A stretch of DNA of 64,000 nucleotides from Candidatus Thiodiazotropha sp. (ex Monitilora ramsayi) (GTDB lineage Bacteria; Pseudomonadota; Gammaproteobacteria; Chromatiales; Chromatiaceae), in contig JAHXIP010000002.1 in assembly GCA_025655575.1 (NCBI GenBank), forward strand, positions 186,001 to 250,000. Reading direction: 5' to 3'. Shown piece by piece: positions 29,085 to 42,142 of the stretch; position 1 is the stretch's first letter; every line of letters begins with the position of its first letter. The position numbers and the translations under genes were made by a program. The notes beneath the pieces are model-generated. The model searched no databases and had not been told where the DNA came from. It saw only the letters and a program-made list of their open reading frames with translations.

Positions 29085-31181
29085 TTACTGTTTCTTGATA
29101 ATGGCGTCGGCTATGCTGGCCGGCACCTCTGAATATTTAGCAAATTCCATGCTGTAGTTGGCGCGGCCTTGCGTCGCAGAGCGCAGATCGGTTGCATAAC
29201 CAAACATTGCGGACAGCGGCACTTCGGCCTTGATCTGCCTGCCAGCCGGCGTGTCATCCATACCCTGAACAATGCCGCGACGACTATTGAGATCACCCAT
29301 CACATCACCCATGTACTCTTCAGGAGTGATGACCTCTACTTTCATCATCGGCTCCAGGAGTACCGGCTTGGCGTTACGGGCACCCTCTTTGAAACACATG
29401 GAACCCGCAATCTTGAAGGCCATCTCACTGGAGTCGACGTCATGGTAGGAACCGTCATAGAGGGTAACCTTGACATCAACCATGGGATAGCCGGCGATAA
29501 CACCGTTACCCATGGACTCCTGCACGCCCTTGTCAACCGCAGGAATATATTCACGGGGCACAACACCACCAACGATCTCATTGACGAATTCGTAGCCAGC
29601 GCCGGCCTCTTGCGGTTCGATACGCAGATAGACGTGACCGAACTGACCACGACCACCCGACTGACGCACAAACTTTCCTTCCTGCTCGATGGGCTTACGG
29701 ATGGTTTCACGGTAAGCAACCTGGGGCGCGCCCACATTGGCCTCTACCTTGAACTCACGGCGCATACGATCGACGATGATGTCGAGATGCAGCTCGCCCA
29801 TACCAGAGATAATTGTTTGACCCGACTCCTCATCAGAAGAGACGCGGAAGGAAGGATCTTCCTGTGCCAGCTTGGAGAGCGCAATACCCATCTTCTCCTG
29901 GTCGCCCTTGGTCTTAGGCTCTACCGCTACTGAGATAACTGGCTCCGGGAATTCCATACGCTCCAGCGTAATCGGCTTGTCCAGAGCACACAGGGTGTCA
30001 CCTGTAGTGACATCCTTAAGGCCAACCGCAGCAGCAATGTCGCCAGCCAATACTTCTTTAATCTCTTCGCGAGAATTGGAGTGCATCTGCAAGATACGCC
30101 CGACACGCTCTTTCTTACCTTTAACTGGGTTGTAGACTGAGTCGCCTGACTTCAGCACACCAGAGTAAACCCGGAAGAACGTCAGGGTGCCGACAAAGGG
30201 ATCAGTTGCAACCTTGAAAGCCAACGCAGCAAAGGGCGCGTTATCTTCAGAAGGACGCTCCTCTTCGGTACCATCAGCATCATCCAGAATGCCGGTAATC
30301 GCAGGTACATCCACAGGGGAGGGCATCACCTCGATAATTTTATCGAGAACCGCCTGCACACCCTTGTTCTTGAATGCAGAACCACAGGTAACCGGCACAA
30401 TCTCCAGACGCAAGGTACGCTGACGCAAACCCTCAAGGATCTCTTCCTCTGAAAGATCACCCTCTTCCAGATACTTCTCCATCAACTCGTCGTTGCCTTC
30501 TGCCGCAGCCTCGACCATATGCTCGCGCCACTCGTCGCAAGTACCCTGAAGGTCTGCCGGAATATCGACGTACTCGAACTGAGCACCCATATTCTCTTCG
30601 CTCCAGACGATGGACTTCATCTTGATAAGATCGATAACGCCCTTGAAGTCCTCCTCGGCACCCACAGGCACCTGGATAGGCACCGCATTGGCACCAAGAC
30701 GATCCTTCAGATGACCAACCACGCGAAAGAAGTCCGCTCCCATACGGTCCATCTTATTGACGAACGCCATACGAGGAACATTGTATTTGTTGGCCTGACG
30801 CCAGACAGTCTCTGACTGGGGCTCGACACCACCCACCGCACACAGCACGAAGACCGCACCGTCGAGCACACGCAGGGAACGCTCTACCTCAATGGTAAAG
30901 TCCACGTGTCCGGGAGTATCGATAATGTTGAAGCGATGCTCAGGGAACTGCTGTCCCATACCGCTCCAGAAACAGGTCGTGGCAGCTGAAGTGATAGTAA
31001 TACCACGCTCCTGCTCCTGCTCCATCCAATCCATGGTAGCCGCACCGTCGTGCACCTCACCAATTTTGTGAGACACACCCGTGTAGTAGAGCACACGCTC
31101 AGTCGTCGTCGTTTTACCAGCATCGATGTGCGCCATGATACCGATATTGCGATAGCGCTCGATAGGAGTTTTCCGTGCCAC
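29085..31181 (-). CDS. fusA: elongation factor G
   Basis: Translocation GTPase of 698 residues. Motifs are [20 protein letters not shown] (G1), [20 protein letters not shown] (G3) and [11 protein letters not shown] (G4), then domains II-V ending in [17 protein letters not shown]. It lies between rpsG and tufA, with 20 and 50 base spacers, in the str operon. Confidence 0.99.
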   Translation of the reverse strand: MARKTPIERYRNIGIMAHIDAGKTTTTERVLYYTGVSHKIGEVHDGAATMDWMEQEQERGITITSAATTCFWSGMGQQFPEHRFNIIDTPGHVDFTIEVERSLRVLDGAVFVLCAVGGVEPQSETVWRQANKYNVPRMAFVNKMDRMGADFFRVVGHLKDRLGANAVPIQVPVGAEEDFKGVIDLIKMKSIVWSEENMGAQFEYVDIPADLQGTCDEWREHMVEAAAEGNDELMEKYLEEGDLSEEEILEGLRQRTLRLEIVPVTCGSAFKNKGVQAVLDKIIEVMPSPVDVPAITGILDDADGTEEERPSEDNAPFAALAFKVATDPFVGTLTFFRVYSGVLKSGDSVYNPVKGKKERVGRILQMHSNSREEIKEVLAGDIAAAVGLKDVTTGDTLCALDKPITLERMEFPEPVISVAVEPKTKGDQEKMGIALSKLAQEDPSFRVSSDEESGQTIISGMGELHLDIIVDRMRREFKVEANVGAPQVAYRETIRKPIEQEGKFVRQSGGRGQFGHVYLRIEPQEAGAGYEFVNEIVGGVVPREYIPAVDKGVQESMGNGVIAGYPMVDVKVTLYDGSYHDVDSSEMAFKIAGSMCFKEGARNAKPVLLEPMMKVEVITPEEYMGDVMGDLNSRRGIVQGMDDTPAGRQIKAEVPLSAMFGYATDLRSATQGRANYSMEFAKYSEVPASIADAIIKKQ

Positions 31182-31231
31182 GTTACAAACCTGTTTTTAA
31201 AGAGCTTAAGTTAAAAGAGTTATTAGGTCGC

Positions 31232-31711
<480 letters not shown>

Positions 31712-31746
31712 TCAACCCTGTAAGTAAATCTTGTACTGCGTAACCA

Positions 31747-32121
31747 CTAACCTTTCGGTCGTTTGGCACCGTATTTGGAGCGGCCTTGACGGCGCTTCTC
31801 TACACCTGAGGTATCCAGACTGCCACGCACCGTGTGGTAGCGAACACCAGGTAAATCCTTCACACGACCACCACGAATCAGCACAACCGAGTGCTCCTGG
31901 AGATTGTGCCCCTCACCACCGATATAACTGGTGACCTCATAGCCGTTGGTCAGGCGCACACGCGCCACTTTACGCAAGGCTGAGTTAGGTTTTTTCGGTG
32001 TCGTAGTATAGACACGAGTGCAAACACCACGGCGCTGCGGACAGGCCTCAAGCGCAGGCACATTACTCTTCTGGGCTTTACGTTTCCTGGGCTTACGCAC
32101 CAGCTGGTTAATTGTCGCCAT
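31747..32121 (-). CDS. rpsL: 30S ribosomal protein S12
   Basis: Decoding-centre protein of 124 residues, first gene of the str operon. The stretch [20 protein letters not shown] carries the lysine mutated in streptomycin-resistant strains, here wild type, as is the second hot spot in [17 protein letters not shown]. Preceded by a strong promoter and a 5' hairpin at 32290-32356. Confidence 0.99.
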   Translation of the reverse strand: MATINQLVRKPRKRKAQKSNVPALEACPQRRGVCTRVYTTTPKKPNSALRKVARVRLTNGYEVTSYIGGEGHNLQEHSVVLIRGGRVKDLPGVRYHTVRGSLDTSGVEKRRQGRSKYGAKRPKG

Positions 32122-32289
32122 CTAACTCCGTCTCCAGGGACGTTGACTGTTTGCGGTAAAGCAAAAAAACACCGAAGAAAACGATGACGGTCCTTTTAGT
32201 CGTGCATCGCACTTAGGACAGCCTGATTTCTCTGGCTAAAAATGACTTTACCCAACAACGGCTTAGCCGCCGTTATGTGTATCAGAAAC

Positions 32290-32315
32290 GACAGGCCGGC
32301 ATGGGCCGGCCTGTC
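32290..32315 (-). promoter_or_regulatory. perfect 11-bp hairpin at the 5' end of the str-operon leader (and after rpoC)
   Basis: GACAGGCCGGC and GCCGGCCTGTC flank a 4-base loop. In the rpsL direction it begins about six bases after the predicted transcription start, so it would cap the 5' end of the mRNA. It is also 71 bases beyond the rpoC stop and could slow readthrough. The following bases (GUUUCUG) are a poor U-tract, so simple termination is less likely. Confidence 0.7.
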
Positions 32316-32327
32316 TAAAGAGCGCGC

Positions 32328-32356
32328 ATTCTATGCTTGCTCAATTCGCTTGTCAA
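32328..32356 (-). promoter_or_regulatory. sigma-70 promoter of the str operon
   Basis: On the minus strand TTGACA (32351-32356), a 17-base spacer and TAGAAT (32328-32333). The -35 is perfect and the -10 matches 5 of 6. The bases after the -10 are GCGCGC, the GC-rich discriminator typical of promoters shut down by ppGpp in the stringent response. It lies just after the rpoC stop and about 200 bases before rpsL. Confidence 0.85.
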
Positions 32357-32385
32357 GGGACTGTAACAGCCTTGTCCCTAAATGA

Positions 32386-35300
32386 TCACTCGCCTTCAGG
32401 GGTATTCAGCGCCTCTTTGAAGGCCTGCTCCACCTCTTCGACTACGAGCTCAGGCTTACCCTCAGGCTCCATGAGTTCTTCCTGGCGCCGACGACGGCGT
32501 TCAGTGTGGTACGAGAGCCCGGTACCGGCCGGGATCAGACGCCCAACGATCACATTTTCTTTCAAACCGTTCAGTCGGTCACCGAGGCCGCGAACTGCTG
32601 CCTCTGTGAGCACTCGGGTGGTCTCCTGGAAGGAGGCTGCAGAGATAAATGACTCTGTGGCCAGGGATGCCTTGGTAATACCGAGTAACAACGGCACGTA
32701 GAGCGCAGAATGCTTGCCCTCCGCCGCCAACTTCTCAGTCTCTTCCAGCAACGCGGACTTCTCGATCTGCTCACCCTTCAAGAACTTGCTGTCTCCCGGT
32801 TGAGTGATCTCGATCTTACGCAACATCTGCCGGATGATAACCTCGATATGCTTGTCGTTGATTTTCACACCCTGCAGGCGATAAACGTCCTGGATCTCTT
32901 TGACCAGATACTCGGCCAAGTCAGTCACGCCTTTCAGACGCAGGATGTCGTGTGGATTGAGCTCTCCGTCAGAGATCATTTCGCCCTTCACCACCTGCTC
33001 ACCTTCGAACACGTTTACGTGGCGCCACTTAGGAATCAACTCCTCATGCTGTTCGCCATCCGCATCGGTGATGATCAAACGCTGCTTACCCTTGGTGTCC
33101 TTACCGAAGCTGACCGTACCTGTTGCCTCAGCCAGGATAGCGGGATCTTTTGGTTTACGTGCCTCGAAGAGATCGGCCACCCGTGGCAAACCACCGGTGA
33201 TATCACGGGTCTTAGAGGACTCTTGCGGAATACGTGCCAGCACGTCGCCCACGACAACATCCGCACCATCCTGAACACTGACCACCGCATTTGCCGGTAG
33301 ATAGTAGTGGGCGGGAATGTCAGTGCCCGCAATATTGAGATCTTTACCTTTATCGTCAACCAGCTTGACCATTGGACGAATATCTTTGCCCGCCGGTGGA
33401 CGCTGTTTCGGATCAATGACTTCAAGAGAGCTGAGTCCGGTGACCTCATCGGTCTTCTTCTGAACGGTCACGCCATCGACAAAATCCACGAACCTAAGTA
33501 CACCATCCACTTCGGTGATGACCGGATGTGTGTGAGGATCCCAATTGGCGACGATCTGTCCACCCTCAACCGCAGTTCCATCCTCTACATGTAGAACAGC
33601 ACCGTAGGGCAGTTTGTATCGCTCACGCTCGCGACCCACATCATCAACTATGGTCAACTCACCGGAACGAGACGTGGCCACCAAGTGGCCTGCGGCGTGT
33701 TTGACTGTCTTGATGTTATGCAGCCTGACAATACCTGCTGCCTTAACCTGTATATTGTTAACTGCAGCAGAACGGGAGGCTGCACCACCAATATGAAAGG
33801 TCCGCATTGTCAGCTGGGTGCCAGGCTCACCAATGGACTGTGCGGCAATAACGCCGACCGATTCGCCCATATTGACCTCATGACCACGGGCCAAGTCGCG
33901 ACCGTAACACTTGGCACAAGCACCTACCTTGGCTTTACAGGTAATTGCAGATCTCACCATCATATGGTCGACACCGGCAATTTCCAGCTTATCGACCCAA
34001 GCCTCATCCAACAATGTGCCTGCTTCGCAGACTATCTCATCGGTACCGGGACGCAAGACGTTCTCAGCAGTCACACGCCCAAGGATACGCTCACGCAGTG
34101 GCTCGACCACGTCACCACCTTCGATGATCGGCTGCATCAGCAGACCTCCGTCGGTACCGCAGTCCTCCTCGAGTACCACCATGTCCTGTGCCACATCAAC
34201 CAGACGTCGGGTCAGATATCCTGAGTTTGCGGTCTTCAACGCCGTATCCGCCAGACCCTTACGAGCACCATGTGTGGAGATAAAGTACTGCAGTACGTCA
34301 AGACCTTCACGGAAGTTAGCTGTGATGGGTGTTTCGATAATGGAGCCATCAGGTTTGGCCATCAGGCCACGCATACCCGCCAGCTGGCGAATCTGCGCCG
34401 CTGAACCACGAGCACCGGAATCGGCCATCATGTAGACTGAGTTAAAGGAGTCCTGCTCGACTTCTTTTCCTTCACGGTCAGCCACTTTCTCCTTACCCAG
34501 CTTGCCCATCATCGCCTTGGCCACCTGGTCGTTAGTATGCGACCAGATATCGACCACCTTGTTGTAACGCTCGCCGTTGGTCACCAAACCGGAGGTATAC
34601 TGATTCTCGATCTCCTTAACCTCGGCCTCAGCACGAGACAGAATATCGCCCTTCTCTTCAGGCACTACCATGTCATTTGAACAGAAGGAAACAGCCGCTC
34701 GGGTCGCATAGCGAAATCCCATATACATCAGCTGATCAGCAAAGATCACGGTGTCTTTCAATCCCAGCTGACGATAGCAGGCATTGATCAGATTCGAGAT
34801 CTGCTTTTTACCCATCGGCTGGTCCACACTCTCGAACGGAAGACCTTCCGGCACGATGGAGAAGACGATCGTACGTCCGATCGTGGTATCTACGATCTTT
34901 GTGGCTTCTGTTCTTTCGCCACTCTCATCCTGCACCACTTCGCGCAGGCGAACTTTTACTCTGGCCTGAAGATCTGCTTTTCCAGCTTCGTAGGCGCGTT
35001 TGGCCTCATCTGGATCAGCAAATACCATACCCTCGCCTTTCGCATTGACTCGTTCGCGGGTCATGAAATAGAGACCCAAAACCACATCCTGGGAAGGCAC
35101 GATGATGGGATCGCCATTGGCCGGTGAAAGGATGTTGTTGGTCGACATCATCAGGCTGCGTGCCTCCAACTGCGCTTCCAGAGAGAGCGGCACGTGGACC
35201 GCCATCTGGTCGCCGTCGAAGTCCGCGTTGAACGCGGTACAAACCAGCGGATGCAGCTGGATCGCCTTACCTTCGATCAGTACCGGTTCGAAGGCCTGGA

Positions 35301-36600
35301 TACCGAGACGATGCAGGGTGGGCGCACGATTGAGCATCACGGGATGCTCACGGATGACCTCTTCAAGGATATCCCATACATCACCGGTACCACGCTCGAC
35401 CAGCTTCTTTGCCGCTTTGATGGTAGTGGCCAGACCACGCAGTTGCAGCTTGCTGAAGATAAAAGGCTTGAACAGCTCCAGCGCCATACGCTTGGGCAGA
35501 CCACACTGGTGCAGCTTGAGTGTCGGGCCCACCACGATTACCGAACGACCGGAATAGTCGACACGCTTACCGAGCAGGTTCTGACGGAAGCGACCCTGCT
35601 TACCCTTGATCATGTCGGCAAGGGATTTCAGCGGACGGCGATTGGTGCCGGTGATGGCGCGGCCGCGACGGCCGTTATCCAACAGGGCATCGACCGATTC
35701 CTGCAGCATACGCTTCTCGTTCCGCACGATGATATCGGGCGCATTGAGGTCGAGCAGGCGTTTCAGACGATTATTACGGTTGATCACCCGACGATAGAGG
35801 TCGTTAAGATCGGAAGTTGCAAAACGACCGCCATCCAAGGGAACCAGCGGACGCAGCTCCGGCGGTAATACCGGTAGTACGGTCATCACCATCCACTCGG
35901 GACGATTACCGGAATCCAGCAGCGATTCCAGTAACTTCAAGCGCTTGGTGAATTTCTTGATCTTGGTCTCGGAGTTGGTGCCCTGGATATCCTCTCGCAG
36001 TCGTTTGACCTCTTCCGGGATATCAATCGTCTTCAGCAGCTCATAGACCGCTTCGGCGCCCATACGGGCATCGAATTCGTCACCATTCTCTTCGATGGCA
36101 TCAAGATACTGCTCGTCGGTCAGTAGTTGACCGCGCTCAAGCGGTGTCATACCGGGATCGACAACCACGAAGGATTCGAAATAGAGCACCCGCTCAATAT
36201 CGCGCAGGGTCATATCCATCAAAAGACCGATACGAGACGGGAGCGATTTGAGGAACCAGATATGCGCTACCGGACTGGCCAACTCGATGTGGCCCATACG
36301 TTCACGGCGCACTTTAGCCAGCGTCACTTCGACACCACACTTCTCACACACTACACCGCGATGCTTAAGGCGCTTGTACTTACCGCAAAGACACTCGTAG
36401 TCGCTGACCGGGCCAAAGATCTTGGCACAGAACAGACCGTCACGTTCCGGCTTGAAGGTACGATAGTTGATGGTCTCCGGCTTCTTCACTTCGCCATAGG
36501 ACCAGGAACGGATCATGTCCGGCGACGCCAAGCCAATACGGATGGCGTCGAAGTCTTCAGTCTGACCCTGCTGCTTAAGAATATTCAGTAGATCTTTCAA
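32386..36600 (-). CDS. rpoC: DNA-directed RNA polymerase subunit beta'
   Basis: Catalytic subunit of 1404 residues, close to the E. coli length. The N-terminal zinc site is in [20 protein letters not shown] (about residues 70-90). The Mg-binding active-site motif [15 protein letters not shown] lies at about 455-470, the trigger-loop region around [15 protein letters not shown] at about 780, and the second zinc site in CEEDCGT-like and [17 protein letters not shown] segments at about 810-900. Separated from rpoB by 42 bases. Confidence 0.99.
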   Translation of the reverse strand: MKDLLNILKQQGQTEDFDAIRIGLASPDMIRSWSYGEVKKPETINYRTFKPERDGLFCAKIFGPVSDYECLCGKYKRLKHRGVVCEKCGVEVTLAKVRRERMGHIELASPVAHIWFLKSLPSRIGLLMDMTLRDIERVLYFESFVVVDPGMTPLERGQLLTDEQYLDAIEENGDEFDARMGAEAVYELLKTIDIPEEVKRLREDIQGTNSETKIKKFTKRLKLLESLLDSGNRPEWMVMTVLPVLPPELRPLVPLDGGRFATSDLNDLYRRVINRNNRLKRLLDLNAPDIIVRNEKRMLQESVDALLDNGRRGRAITGTNRRPLKSLADMIKGKQGRFRQNLLGKRVDYSGRSVIVVGPTLKLHQCGLPKRMALELFKPFIFSKLQLRGLATTIKAAKKLVERGTGDVWDILEEVIREHPVMLNRAPTLHRLGIQAFEPVLIEGKAIQLHPLVCTAFNADFDGDQMAVHVPLSLEAQLEARSLMMSTNNILSPANGDPIIVPSQDVVLGLYFMTRERVNAKGEGMVFADPDEAKRAYEAGKADLQARVKVRLREVVQDESGERTEATKIVDTTIGRTIVFSIVPEGLPFESVDQPMGKKQISNLINACYRQLGLKDTVIFADQLMYMGFRYATRAAVSFCSNDMVVPEEKGDILSRAEAEVKEIENQYTSGLVTNGERYNKVVDIWSHTNDQVAKAMMGKLGKEKVADREGKEVEQDSFNSVYMMADSGARGSAAQIRQLAGMRGLMAKPDGSIIETPITANFREGLDVLQYFISTHGARKGLADTALKTANSGYLTRRLVDVAQDMVVLEEDCGTDGGLLMQPIIEGGDVVEPLRERILGRVTAENVLRPGTDEIVCEAGTLLDEAWVDKLEIAGVDHMMVRSAITCKAKVGACAKCYGRDLARGHEVNMGESVGVIAAQSIGEPGTQLTMRTFHIGGAASRSAAVNNIQVKAAGIVRLHNIKTVKHAAGHLVATSRSGELTIVDDVGRERERYKLPYGAVLHVEDGTAVEGGQIVANWDPHTHPVITEVDGVLRFVDFVDGVTVQKKTDEVTGLSSLEVIDPKQRPPAGKDIRPMVKLVDDKGKDLNIAGTDIPAHYYLPANAVVSVQDGADVVVGDVLARIPQESSKTRDITGGLPRVADLFEARKPKDPAILAEATGTVSFGKDTKGKQRLIITDADGEQHEELIPKWRHVNVFEGEQVVKGEMISDGELNPHDILRLKGVTDLAEYLVKEIQDVYRLQGVKINDKHIEVIIRQMLRKIEITQPGDSKFLKGEQIEKSALLEETEKLAAEGKHSALYVPLLLGITKASLATESFISAASFQETTRVLTEAAVRGLGDRLNGLKENVIVGRLIPAGTGLSYHTERRRRRQEELMEPEGKPELVVEEVEQAFKEALNTPEGE

Positions 36601-36642
36601 GATCGTCTCTCCTGCATTCGGTTACTGACCTGAGTCAGTGCC

Positions 36643-39600
36643 TCAGTCCTGTTCCAATTCGATATTGATGGCCAGAGATCGAATCTCTTTGACCAGCACG
36701 TTGAACGATTCGGGCATACCGGCTTCCATCTGATGGTTGCCATCCACAATGTTCTTGTACATACGGGTACGGCCGTTGACGTCGTCCGACTTGACGGTGA
36801 GCATCTCCTGCAAGGTATAGGCGGCACCGTACGCCTCCAGAGCCCAGACCTCCATCTCACCGAAGCGTTGTCCACCAAACTGCGCCTTACCACCCAGGGG
36901 TTGCTGGGTAACCAGGCTGTATGGACCGGTTGAACGCGCATGCATCTTGTCATCAACCAGATGGTTGAGCTTGAGCATATACATATAACCCACTGTAACG
37001 TCGCGCTCGAAGGACTCGCCGGTTCGGCCATCGAACAGCTTGCACTGTCCACTCTCTGGCAATTCTGCCAGTTCCAGCATCTGTTTGACTTCGGTCTCAT
37101 GCGCACCATCGAAAACCGGTGTCGCCATGGGTACGCCACCTCGCAGGTTCTTACACATGGCCACAACCTCTTCATCGGTCATGGAACCGATATCTTCCTT
37201 CTTACCGCTGGTGTTGTAGACCTTATTGAGGAACTTCCTCAGTTCAGCCATCTTCACCTGCTCTTCAAGCATCGCACCAATACGGCGCCCGACACCCTTG
37301 GCGGCAAAACCCAGATGGGTTTCAAGCACCTGACCGACATTCATTCGGGAAGGTACGCCGAGGGGGTTCAACACGATATCCACCGGTTCACCATGCTCAT
37401 CGAACGGCATGTCCTCAACCGGCACGATGGTGGAGATAACACCCTTGTTACCGTGGCGCCCGGCCATCTTGTCACCAGGTTGTACCCGGCGCTTAACGGC
37501 CACATAGCACTTGACCATCTTCAGCACACCAGGGGCCAGATCATCACCGGCTGTCAGCTTGCGTTTCTTCTCCTCGTATTTATTACGGAAGTCTTCACGC
37601 TGAGCCTTGATCTGCTCGGCAATCGTCTCCAACTGGGCGGCTGCATCCTCATTGCGCAGGCGTATCTCCAGCCACTTATCGCGCTCGATTTCAGTGAGGT
37701 ACCCTTTGGTGACTTTGGTCCCTGCTTTGATATGGTTAGGACCACCGTCAACCAGCTTACCCAACAGCATCTTTTCGATACGATTAAAGGTATCGTCTTC
37801 CATGATTCGCAGCTGGTCATCCAGGTCTTTTCGTACCCGATCCAACTCAACCTGCTCGATCTGCAGTGCACGGGCATCCTTTTCTACACCGTCACGAGTG
37901 AAGACCTGAACATCGATAACCGTACCGACCATGCCGGAAGAGACACGCAAGGATGTGTCTTTCACATCGGAGGCCTTTTCACCGAAGATGGCACGCAGCA
38001 ACTTCTCCTCGGGCGTCAGCTGTGACTCACCCTTAGGCGTGACTTTACCCACCAGGATGTCGCCCTCGTGCACTTCAGCACCGATATAGACGATACCCGA
38101 CTCATCCAATTTCGAGAGCGCGGCCTCACCCACATTCGGGATGTCGCCGGTGATCTCCTCAGGACCCAGTTTGGTATCGCGGGCCATGCAGGTCATCTCT
38201 TCGATATGAATGGAGGTGAAACGATCTTCCTCCACCACACGCTCGGAGATGAGGATCGAATCCTCAAAGTTGTAACCATTCCAGGGCATAAAAGCGACAC
38301 GGAGATTCTGCCCCAATGCCAGCTCACCCATATCGGTCGAAGGACCGTCGGCCAGCACGTCACCCCGTGCAATCTGATCACCCACATTCACCAGTGGGCG
38401 TTGATTGATACATGTGTTCTGATTGGAACGCGTGTATTTCGTCAAGTTATAGATGTCGACACCCGGCTCGCCCGCCTCGGTCTCGTCGTCATTAACCCGC
38501 ACCACAATTCTCGCCGCATCGACAGACTCGATCTCTCCGCCACGCTTGGAGACAACCGTCACGCCGGAATCCACTGCCACCACGCGTTCAATACCGGTAC
38601 CTACCAGCGGCTTTTCGGCACGAAGTACAGGCACCGCCTGGCGCTGCATGTTGGATCCCATGAGAGCACGGTTGGCATCATCATGTTCCAGGAACGGAAT
38701 CAGCGCTGCAGCAACAGAAACGATCTGCTTGGGCGATACGTCCATGTACTGGACTTTGTCCGGTGTGGACAAGGTGAATTCATTCTGGAAACGGGAAGAG
38801 ACCAGTTCATCAGTCAACTTACCTTTCGTATCCAGTTGCGCATTGGCCTGAGCGATAACAAAACGCCCCTCTTCGATAGCCGACAGATAGTCGATCTGAT
38901 CGGTTACCTTGCCATCAATAACTTTACGGTAAGGGGTTTCAAGAAACCCATAACGGTTGGTACGCGCGTAGACCGCAAGCGAGTTGATCAACCCGATGTT
39001 CGGTCCTTCAGGGGTTTCAATCGGGCAGACACGGCCATAGTGGGTAGGATGAACATCGCGAACTTCGAAGCCGGCACGTTCACGCGCCAAACCACCCGGG
39101 CCCAATGCAGACACACGTCGTTTGTGAGTCACTTCCGACAACGGATTGTTCTGATCCATGAACTGTGACAGCTGACTGGAACCAAAGAACTCTTTGATAG
39201 CCGCAGAAACCGGCTTGGCGTTGATCATCTCCTGCGGCATCAGTCCTTCTGACTCCGCTTGGGTCAGACGTTCCTTCACGGCACGCTCGACACGGACCAG
39301 ACCGACACGGAACTGGTTCTCCGCCATCTCACCCACACAACGAATGCGGCGATTGCCGAGATGGTCGATATCGTCCACCACACCGTTGCCGTTACGGATA
39401 TCGATCAACTCTCTTAGAACATCGACGATATCCTCTTTGGAGAGCACGCCCTCGCCCACTTCATCCTCTCTACTGAGACGACGATTGAACTTCATGCGAC
39501 CGACGGCAGAAAGATCATATCGGTCGGATGTGAAAAACAGATTATTGAAGAGGTTCTGTGCGGCCTCTTTGGTCGGCGGCTCACCGGGACGCATCATGCG

Positions 39601-40719
39601 ATAGATCTCGACCTGAGCCTCTAGCTCATTGGATGTGGAATCTATGCGCAGCGTCTCGGACAGAAACGACCCATGATCCAGGTCATTGGTGAAGAGGGTG
39701 TTGAGCTTTTTTATGCCCTTCTCGACCAATACATCGAATATCTCTTCAGTCAGCTCGGCATTGGCTTCAGCAATCAGCTCACCGGTCTCTTTGTCGACTA
39801 CGTTGTGAGCCAGCACTTTACCAACGATAAAATCCCGAGGGACATCCAGCTTTTTAACACCTGCCTTTTCCAGCTCGCGGATATGACGGGCAGTAATTCG
39901 GCGACCCGCCTCAACGATAACCTGATCTCCCGTTTTGATATCGAAAGTCACAGTCTCGCCACGCAGACGTTCCGGCACCAGATCGACCTTCAATGTCCGC
40001 TTGGTCAGGCTGAAAGTATCAGTTTCGAAGAACATCTCGATAATCTGTTCAGCATCGAAGCCCAAGGCACGCAAAAGAATGGTGGCCGGCAGCTTGCGGC
40101 GACGATCTATACGGACAAAGACATTGTCTTTGGGGTCAAATTCAAAATCGAGCCAGGAACCACGGTAAGGGATGACTCGAGCAGAAAACAATAACTTGCC
40201 TGAAGAGTGTGTCTTACCCCGATCATGATCAAAAAAGACACCCGGGGAACGATGCAGCTGTGAAACGATGACACGCTCGGTACCGTTAATCACAAAGGTG
40301 CCGGTATCGGTCATCAGGGGCAGTTCGCCCATGTAGACTTCCTGCTCCCGGATATCCTTCACAACCTTGGAACCCGCCGGCGCCTCTTTATCGTAGATCA
40401 CCAGTCGCACCAATACGCGCAGAGGTGCCGCGTAGGTGGTACCGCGCAGTTGGCATTCGCGTACGTCAAAAACCGGCTCGCCCAGTTTGTAATTCACATA
40501 CTCGAGGACTGCATTCCCGGAATAACTGGTAATCGGCATAACCGACTTAAAGGCCGCATGCAGACCGACGTCCTGACGCTCATTCGGCGCGACGCCATCC
40601 TGCAGAAAATCCCGATAAGAATCGATCTGAGTCGCCAGAAGAAACGGAACTTCCAGAATGCTGGGACGTTTGCCGAAGTCTTTGCGGATACGCTTTTTTT
40701 CGGTGAAAGAATAGGCCAT
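36643..40719 (-). CDS. rpoB: DNA-directed RNA polymerase subunit beta
   Basis: Subunit of 1358 residues. The rifampicin pocket reads [20 protein letters not shown] then [10 protein letters not shown] (about 510-540), wild type at the classic Asp, His and Ser positions, so the enzyme should be rifampicin sensitive. Other conserved parts are [35 protein letters not shown] and the C-terminal clamp region [20 protein letters not shown]. Normal length; no insertions seen. Confidence 0.99.
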   Translation of the reverse strand: MAYSFTEKKRIRKDFGKRPSILEVPFLLATQIDSYRDFLQDGVAPNERQDVGLHAAFKSVMPITSYSGNAVLEYVNYKLGEPVFDVRECQLRGTTYAAPLRVLVRLVIYDKEAPAGSKVVKDIREQEVYMGELPLMTDTGTFVINGTERVIVSQLHRSPGVFFDHDRGKTHSSGKLLFSARVIPYRGSWLDFEFDPKDNVFVRIDRRRKLPATILLRALGFDAEQIIEMFFETDTFSLTKRTLKVDLVPERLRGETVTFDIKTGDQVIVEAGRRITARHIRELEKAGVKKLDVPRDFIVGKVLAHNVVDKETGELIAEANAELTEEIFDVLVEKGIKKLNTLFTNDLDHGSFLSETLRIDSTSNELEAQVEIYRMMRPGEPPTKEAAQNLFNNLFFTSDRYDLSAVGRMKFNRRLSREDEVGEGVLSKEDIVDVLRELIDIRNGNGVVDDIDHLGNRRIRCVGEMAENQFRVGLVRVERAVKERLTQAESEGLMPQEMINAKPVSAAIKEFFGSSQLSQFMDQNNPLSEVTHKRRVSALGPGGLARERAGFEVRDVHPTHYGRVCPIETPEGPNIGLINSLAVYARTNRYGFLETPYRKVIDGKVTDQIDYLSAIEEGRFVIAQANAQLDTKGKLTDELVSSRFQNEFTLSTPDKVQYMDVSPKQIVSVAAALIPFLEHDDANRALMGSNMQRQAVPVLRAEKPLVGTGIERVVAVDSGVTVVSKRGGEIESVDAARIVVRVNDDETEAGEPGVDIYNLTKYTRSNQNTCINQRPLVNVGDQIARGDVLADGPSTDMGELALGQNLRVAFMPWNGYNFEDSILISERVVEEDRFTSIHIEEMTCMARDTKLGPEEITGDIPNVGEAALSKLDESGIVYIGAEVHEGDILVGKVTPKGESQLTPEEKLLRAIFGEKASDVKDTSLRVSSGMVGTVIDVQVFTRDGVEKDARALQIEQVELDRVRKDLDDQLRIMEDDTFNRIEKMLLGKLVDGGPNHIKAGTKVTKGYLTEIERDKWLEIRLRNEDAAAQLETIAEQIKAQREDFRNKYEEKKRKLTAGDDLAPGVLKMVKCYVAVKRRVQPGDKMAGRHGNKGVISTIVPVEDMPFDEHGEPVDIVLNPLGVPSRMNVGQVLETHLGFAAKGVGRRIGAMLEEQVKMAELRKFLNKVYNTSGKKEDIGSMTDEEVVAMCKNLRGGVPMATPVFDGAHETEVKQMLELAELPESGQCKLFDGRTGESFERDVTVGYMYMLKLNHLVDDKMHARSTGPYSLVTQQPLGGKAQFGGQRFGEMEVWALEAYGAAYTLQEMLTVKSDDVNGRTRMYKNIVDGNHQMEAGMPESFNVLVKEIRSLAINIELEQD

Positions 40720-40935
40720 GCTGCCATCCCTCAGTGTCGTTGGCTTTGTGGTTACGGTGTCGGTCTCAACATCCCGCCAGGAACATCAACCGCATCGATC
40801 TCATTCCTGATTTTTGGCTCAGGGAACCTAACGCCGGGTGCTATCTATCGTACCCGGACAACAAGCGGGAAAGGGCCGGCAGCATAAAGCCACCAGCCCC
40901 ATTTCCGCCTGTTTACAGACGTAGAGCAGAGAATC
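40720..40935 (-). promoter_or_regulatory. rplL-rpoB spacer with hairpin
   Basis: This 216-base spacer corresponds to the E. coli region that holds a partial terminator and RNase III site, which sets a lower level of rpoBC than rplJL. A hairpin (CCGGGT and ACCCGG, 40834-40857) is visible, without U-tract. The role is inferred from position. Confidence 0.4.
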
Positions 40936-41313
40936 TTATTTGATCTCAGCTTTGGCGCCTGCCTCTTCCAACTGCTTCTTGACCTCTTCGGCCTCATCCT
41001 TGCTGACACCTTCCTTCAGCACGGTCGGCGCACCTTCAACAGCTTCCTTGGCTTCTTTCAGGCCCAAACCGGTGATAGCACGAACAGCCTTGATGACGGC
41101 AATCTTGTTGCCACCGATCTCGGCCAGGACCGCGTCGAACTCGGTCTTCTCTTCAGCGGCAGCCTCAGCGCCACCAGCAGCGGCAGGTGCGGCTGCTACT
41201 GCAGCTGCGGCACTGACACCAAACTTCTCTTCCATTGCCTCGATCAAACCGACAACGTCCATGACAGACATTTCAGCAATCGCCTCGAGGATCTCTTCTT
41301 TAGAAACGGCCAT
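40936..41313 (-). CDS. rplL: 50S ribosomal protein L7/L12
   Basis: Stalk protein of 125 residues that recruits translational GTPases. An N-terminal dimerisation helix (about 1-35), an Ala/Gly-rich hinge (about 36-55, [14 protein letters not shown]), and the globular C-terminal domain ([40 protein letters not shown]). It follows rplJ by 51 bases. Confidence 0.99.
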   Translation of the reverse strand: MAVSKEEILEAIAEMSVMDVVGLIEAMEEKFGVSAAAAVAAAPAAAGGAEAAAEEKTEFDAVLAEIGGNKIAVIKAVRAITGLGLKEAKEAVEGAPTVLKEGVSKDEAEEVKKQLEEAGAKAEIK

Positions 41314-41364
41314 TGTTAAACTCCAATAAATTGATTAGCACGATATAGATATAGGTAAAGCCGA

Positions 41365-41892
41365 TCAGGCCGCCTCTTTGGCGTCCTTGATCGCAGCCAC
41401 AGTCCGGACCAGCTTGCCGGGCACCTCGTTCATGGTGCGAGTCAGCTTCTCTACCGGCGCCTTCATCACAGCCATCAGTAAACTGATCGCCTGATCGTAG
41501 GTCGGCATCTTGGCCAGAACATCGATCTCATTGGGGGCAAGCATCTGACCGCCAATGGATACCATTCTGACTTCGAGAAGCTTATGCTCCTTGGCAAAGT
41601 CCTTAATAACGCGGGCGGCAGCTCCCGGATCTTCCTGCGAAAAGGCGAGGATCAAAGGACCCGTCATTCCTTCCTGCATGCAGGCAAATTCGGTATCTTC
41701 CACGGCACGCCGGGCCAGGGAATTTTTGACTACACGCAGGTAGACGCCATTGTTGCGCGCTTCACGGCGCAACGCTGTCATCTCCCCGACAGTCAATCCC
41801 CTGTACTCAGCGGCAACCGCGGAAAGCGCGCTGCTGGCTACGTCACTGACTTCGGCAACGATGGCTTTCTTTTGCTCAAGGTTGAGTGCCAA
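41365..41892 (-). CDS. rplJ: 50S ribosomal protein L10
   Basis: Stalk-base protein of 175 residues that anchors L7/L12 dimers; with L12 it represses its own mRNA in E. coli. The N-terminus MALNLEQKKAIVAEVSDVAS aligns with E. coli L10 residue by residue, so the start must be the TTG at 41890-41892, an unusually weak start codon for a ribosomal protein. GGAGGT lies eight bases before it. The C-terminus KLVRTVAAIKDAKEAA is standard. Confidence 0.98.
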   Translation of the reverse strand: MALNLEQKKAIVAEVSDVASSALSAVAAEYRGLTVGEMTALRREARNNGVYLRVVKNSLARRAVEDTEFACMQEGMTGPLILAFSQEDPGAAARVIKDFAKEHKLLEVRMVSIGGQMLAPNEIDVLAKMPTYDQAISLLMAVMKAPVEKLTRTMNEVPGKLVRTVAAIKDAKEAA

Positions 41893-42142
41893 AACTCGTT
41901 ACCTCCTGATAATGGGAAGACTTGCAAGTCTCCCAACAACACATCGTGACACCAGAAGTGTCACACCATAACGCGCACCATCACCAGGAAAAATCCTGAC
42001 TGGGGGTGCACTATCTGCGCAGGCAATCATTAAGCATGCCGACCATGCGCCTGCGGTCTTTGACAGCACCGGATAACCGGCACCCCAAAGTTCACTAAAG
42101 CATCCCGTCTGCGGCTAATCCGCAAGCGGTATGCCATTACAA
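41893..42142 (-). promoter_or_regulatory. rplJL leader (L10 feedback region) with hairpins
   Basis: 250 bases between rplA and rplJ. In E. coli this is the L10-L12 binding leader. Visible hairpins in the transcript are GUGACACC-AGAAG-type pairing of GTGTGACAC with GTGTCAC (about 41946-41970) and GGGAGACTTGCAAGTCTTCCC, an almost perfect palindrome just upstream of the ribosome site (about 41914-41934). It could control access to the weak TTG start. Folding was by eye. Confidence 0.5.

Noticed and set aside
32160..32200. Possible second attenuator in the rpsL leader (ACCG/CGGT followed by a U-run)
   Set aside because: The stem is only four base pairs with a 13-base loop, too weak to support.
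36940..39168. Long plus-strand open frames of 361 and 366 codons
   Set aside because: They lie entirely opposite rpoB, whose conserved motifs are intact. No ribosome site or recognisable domain was seen.
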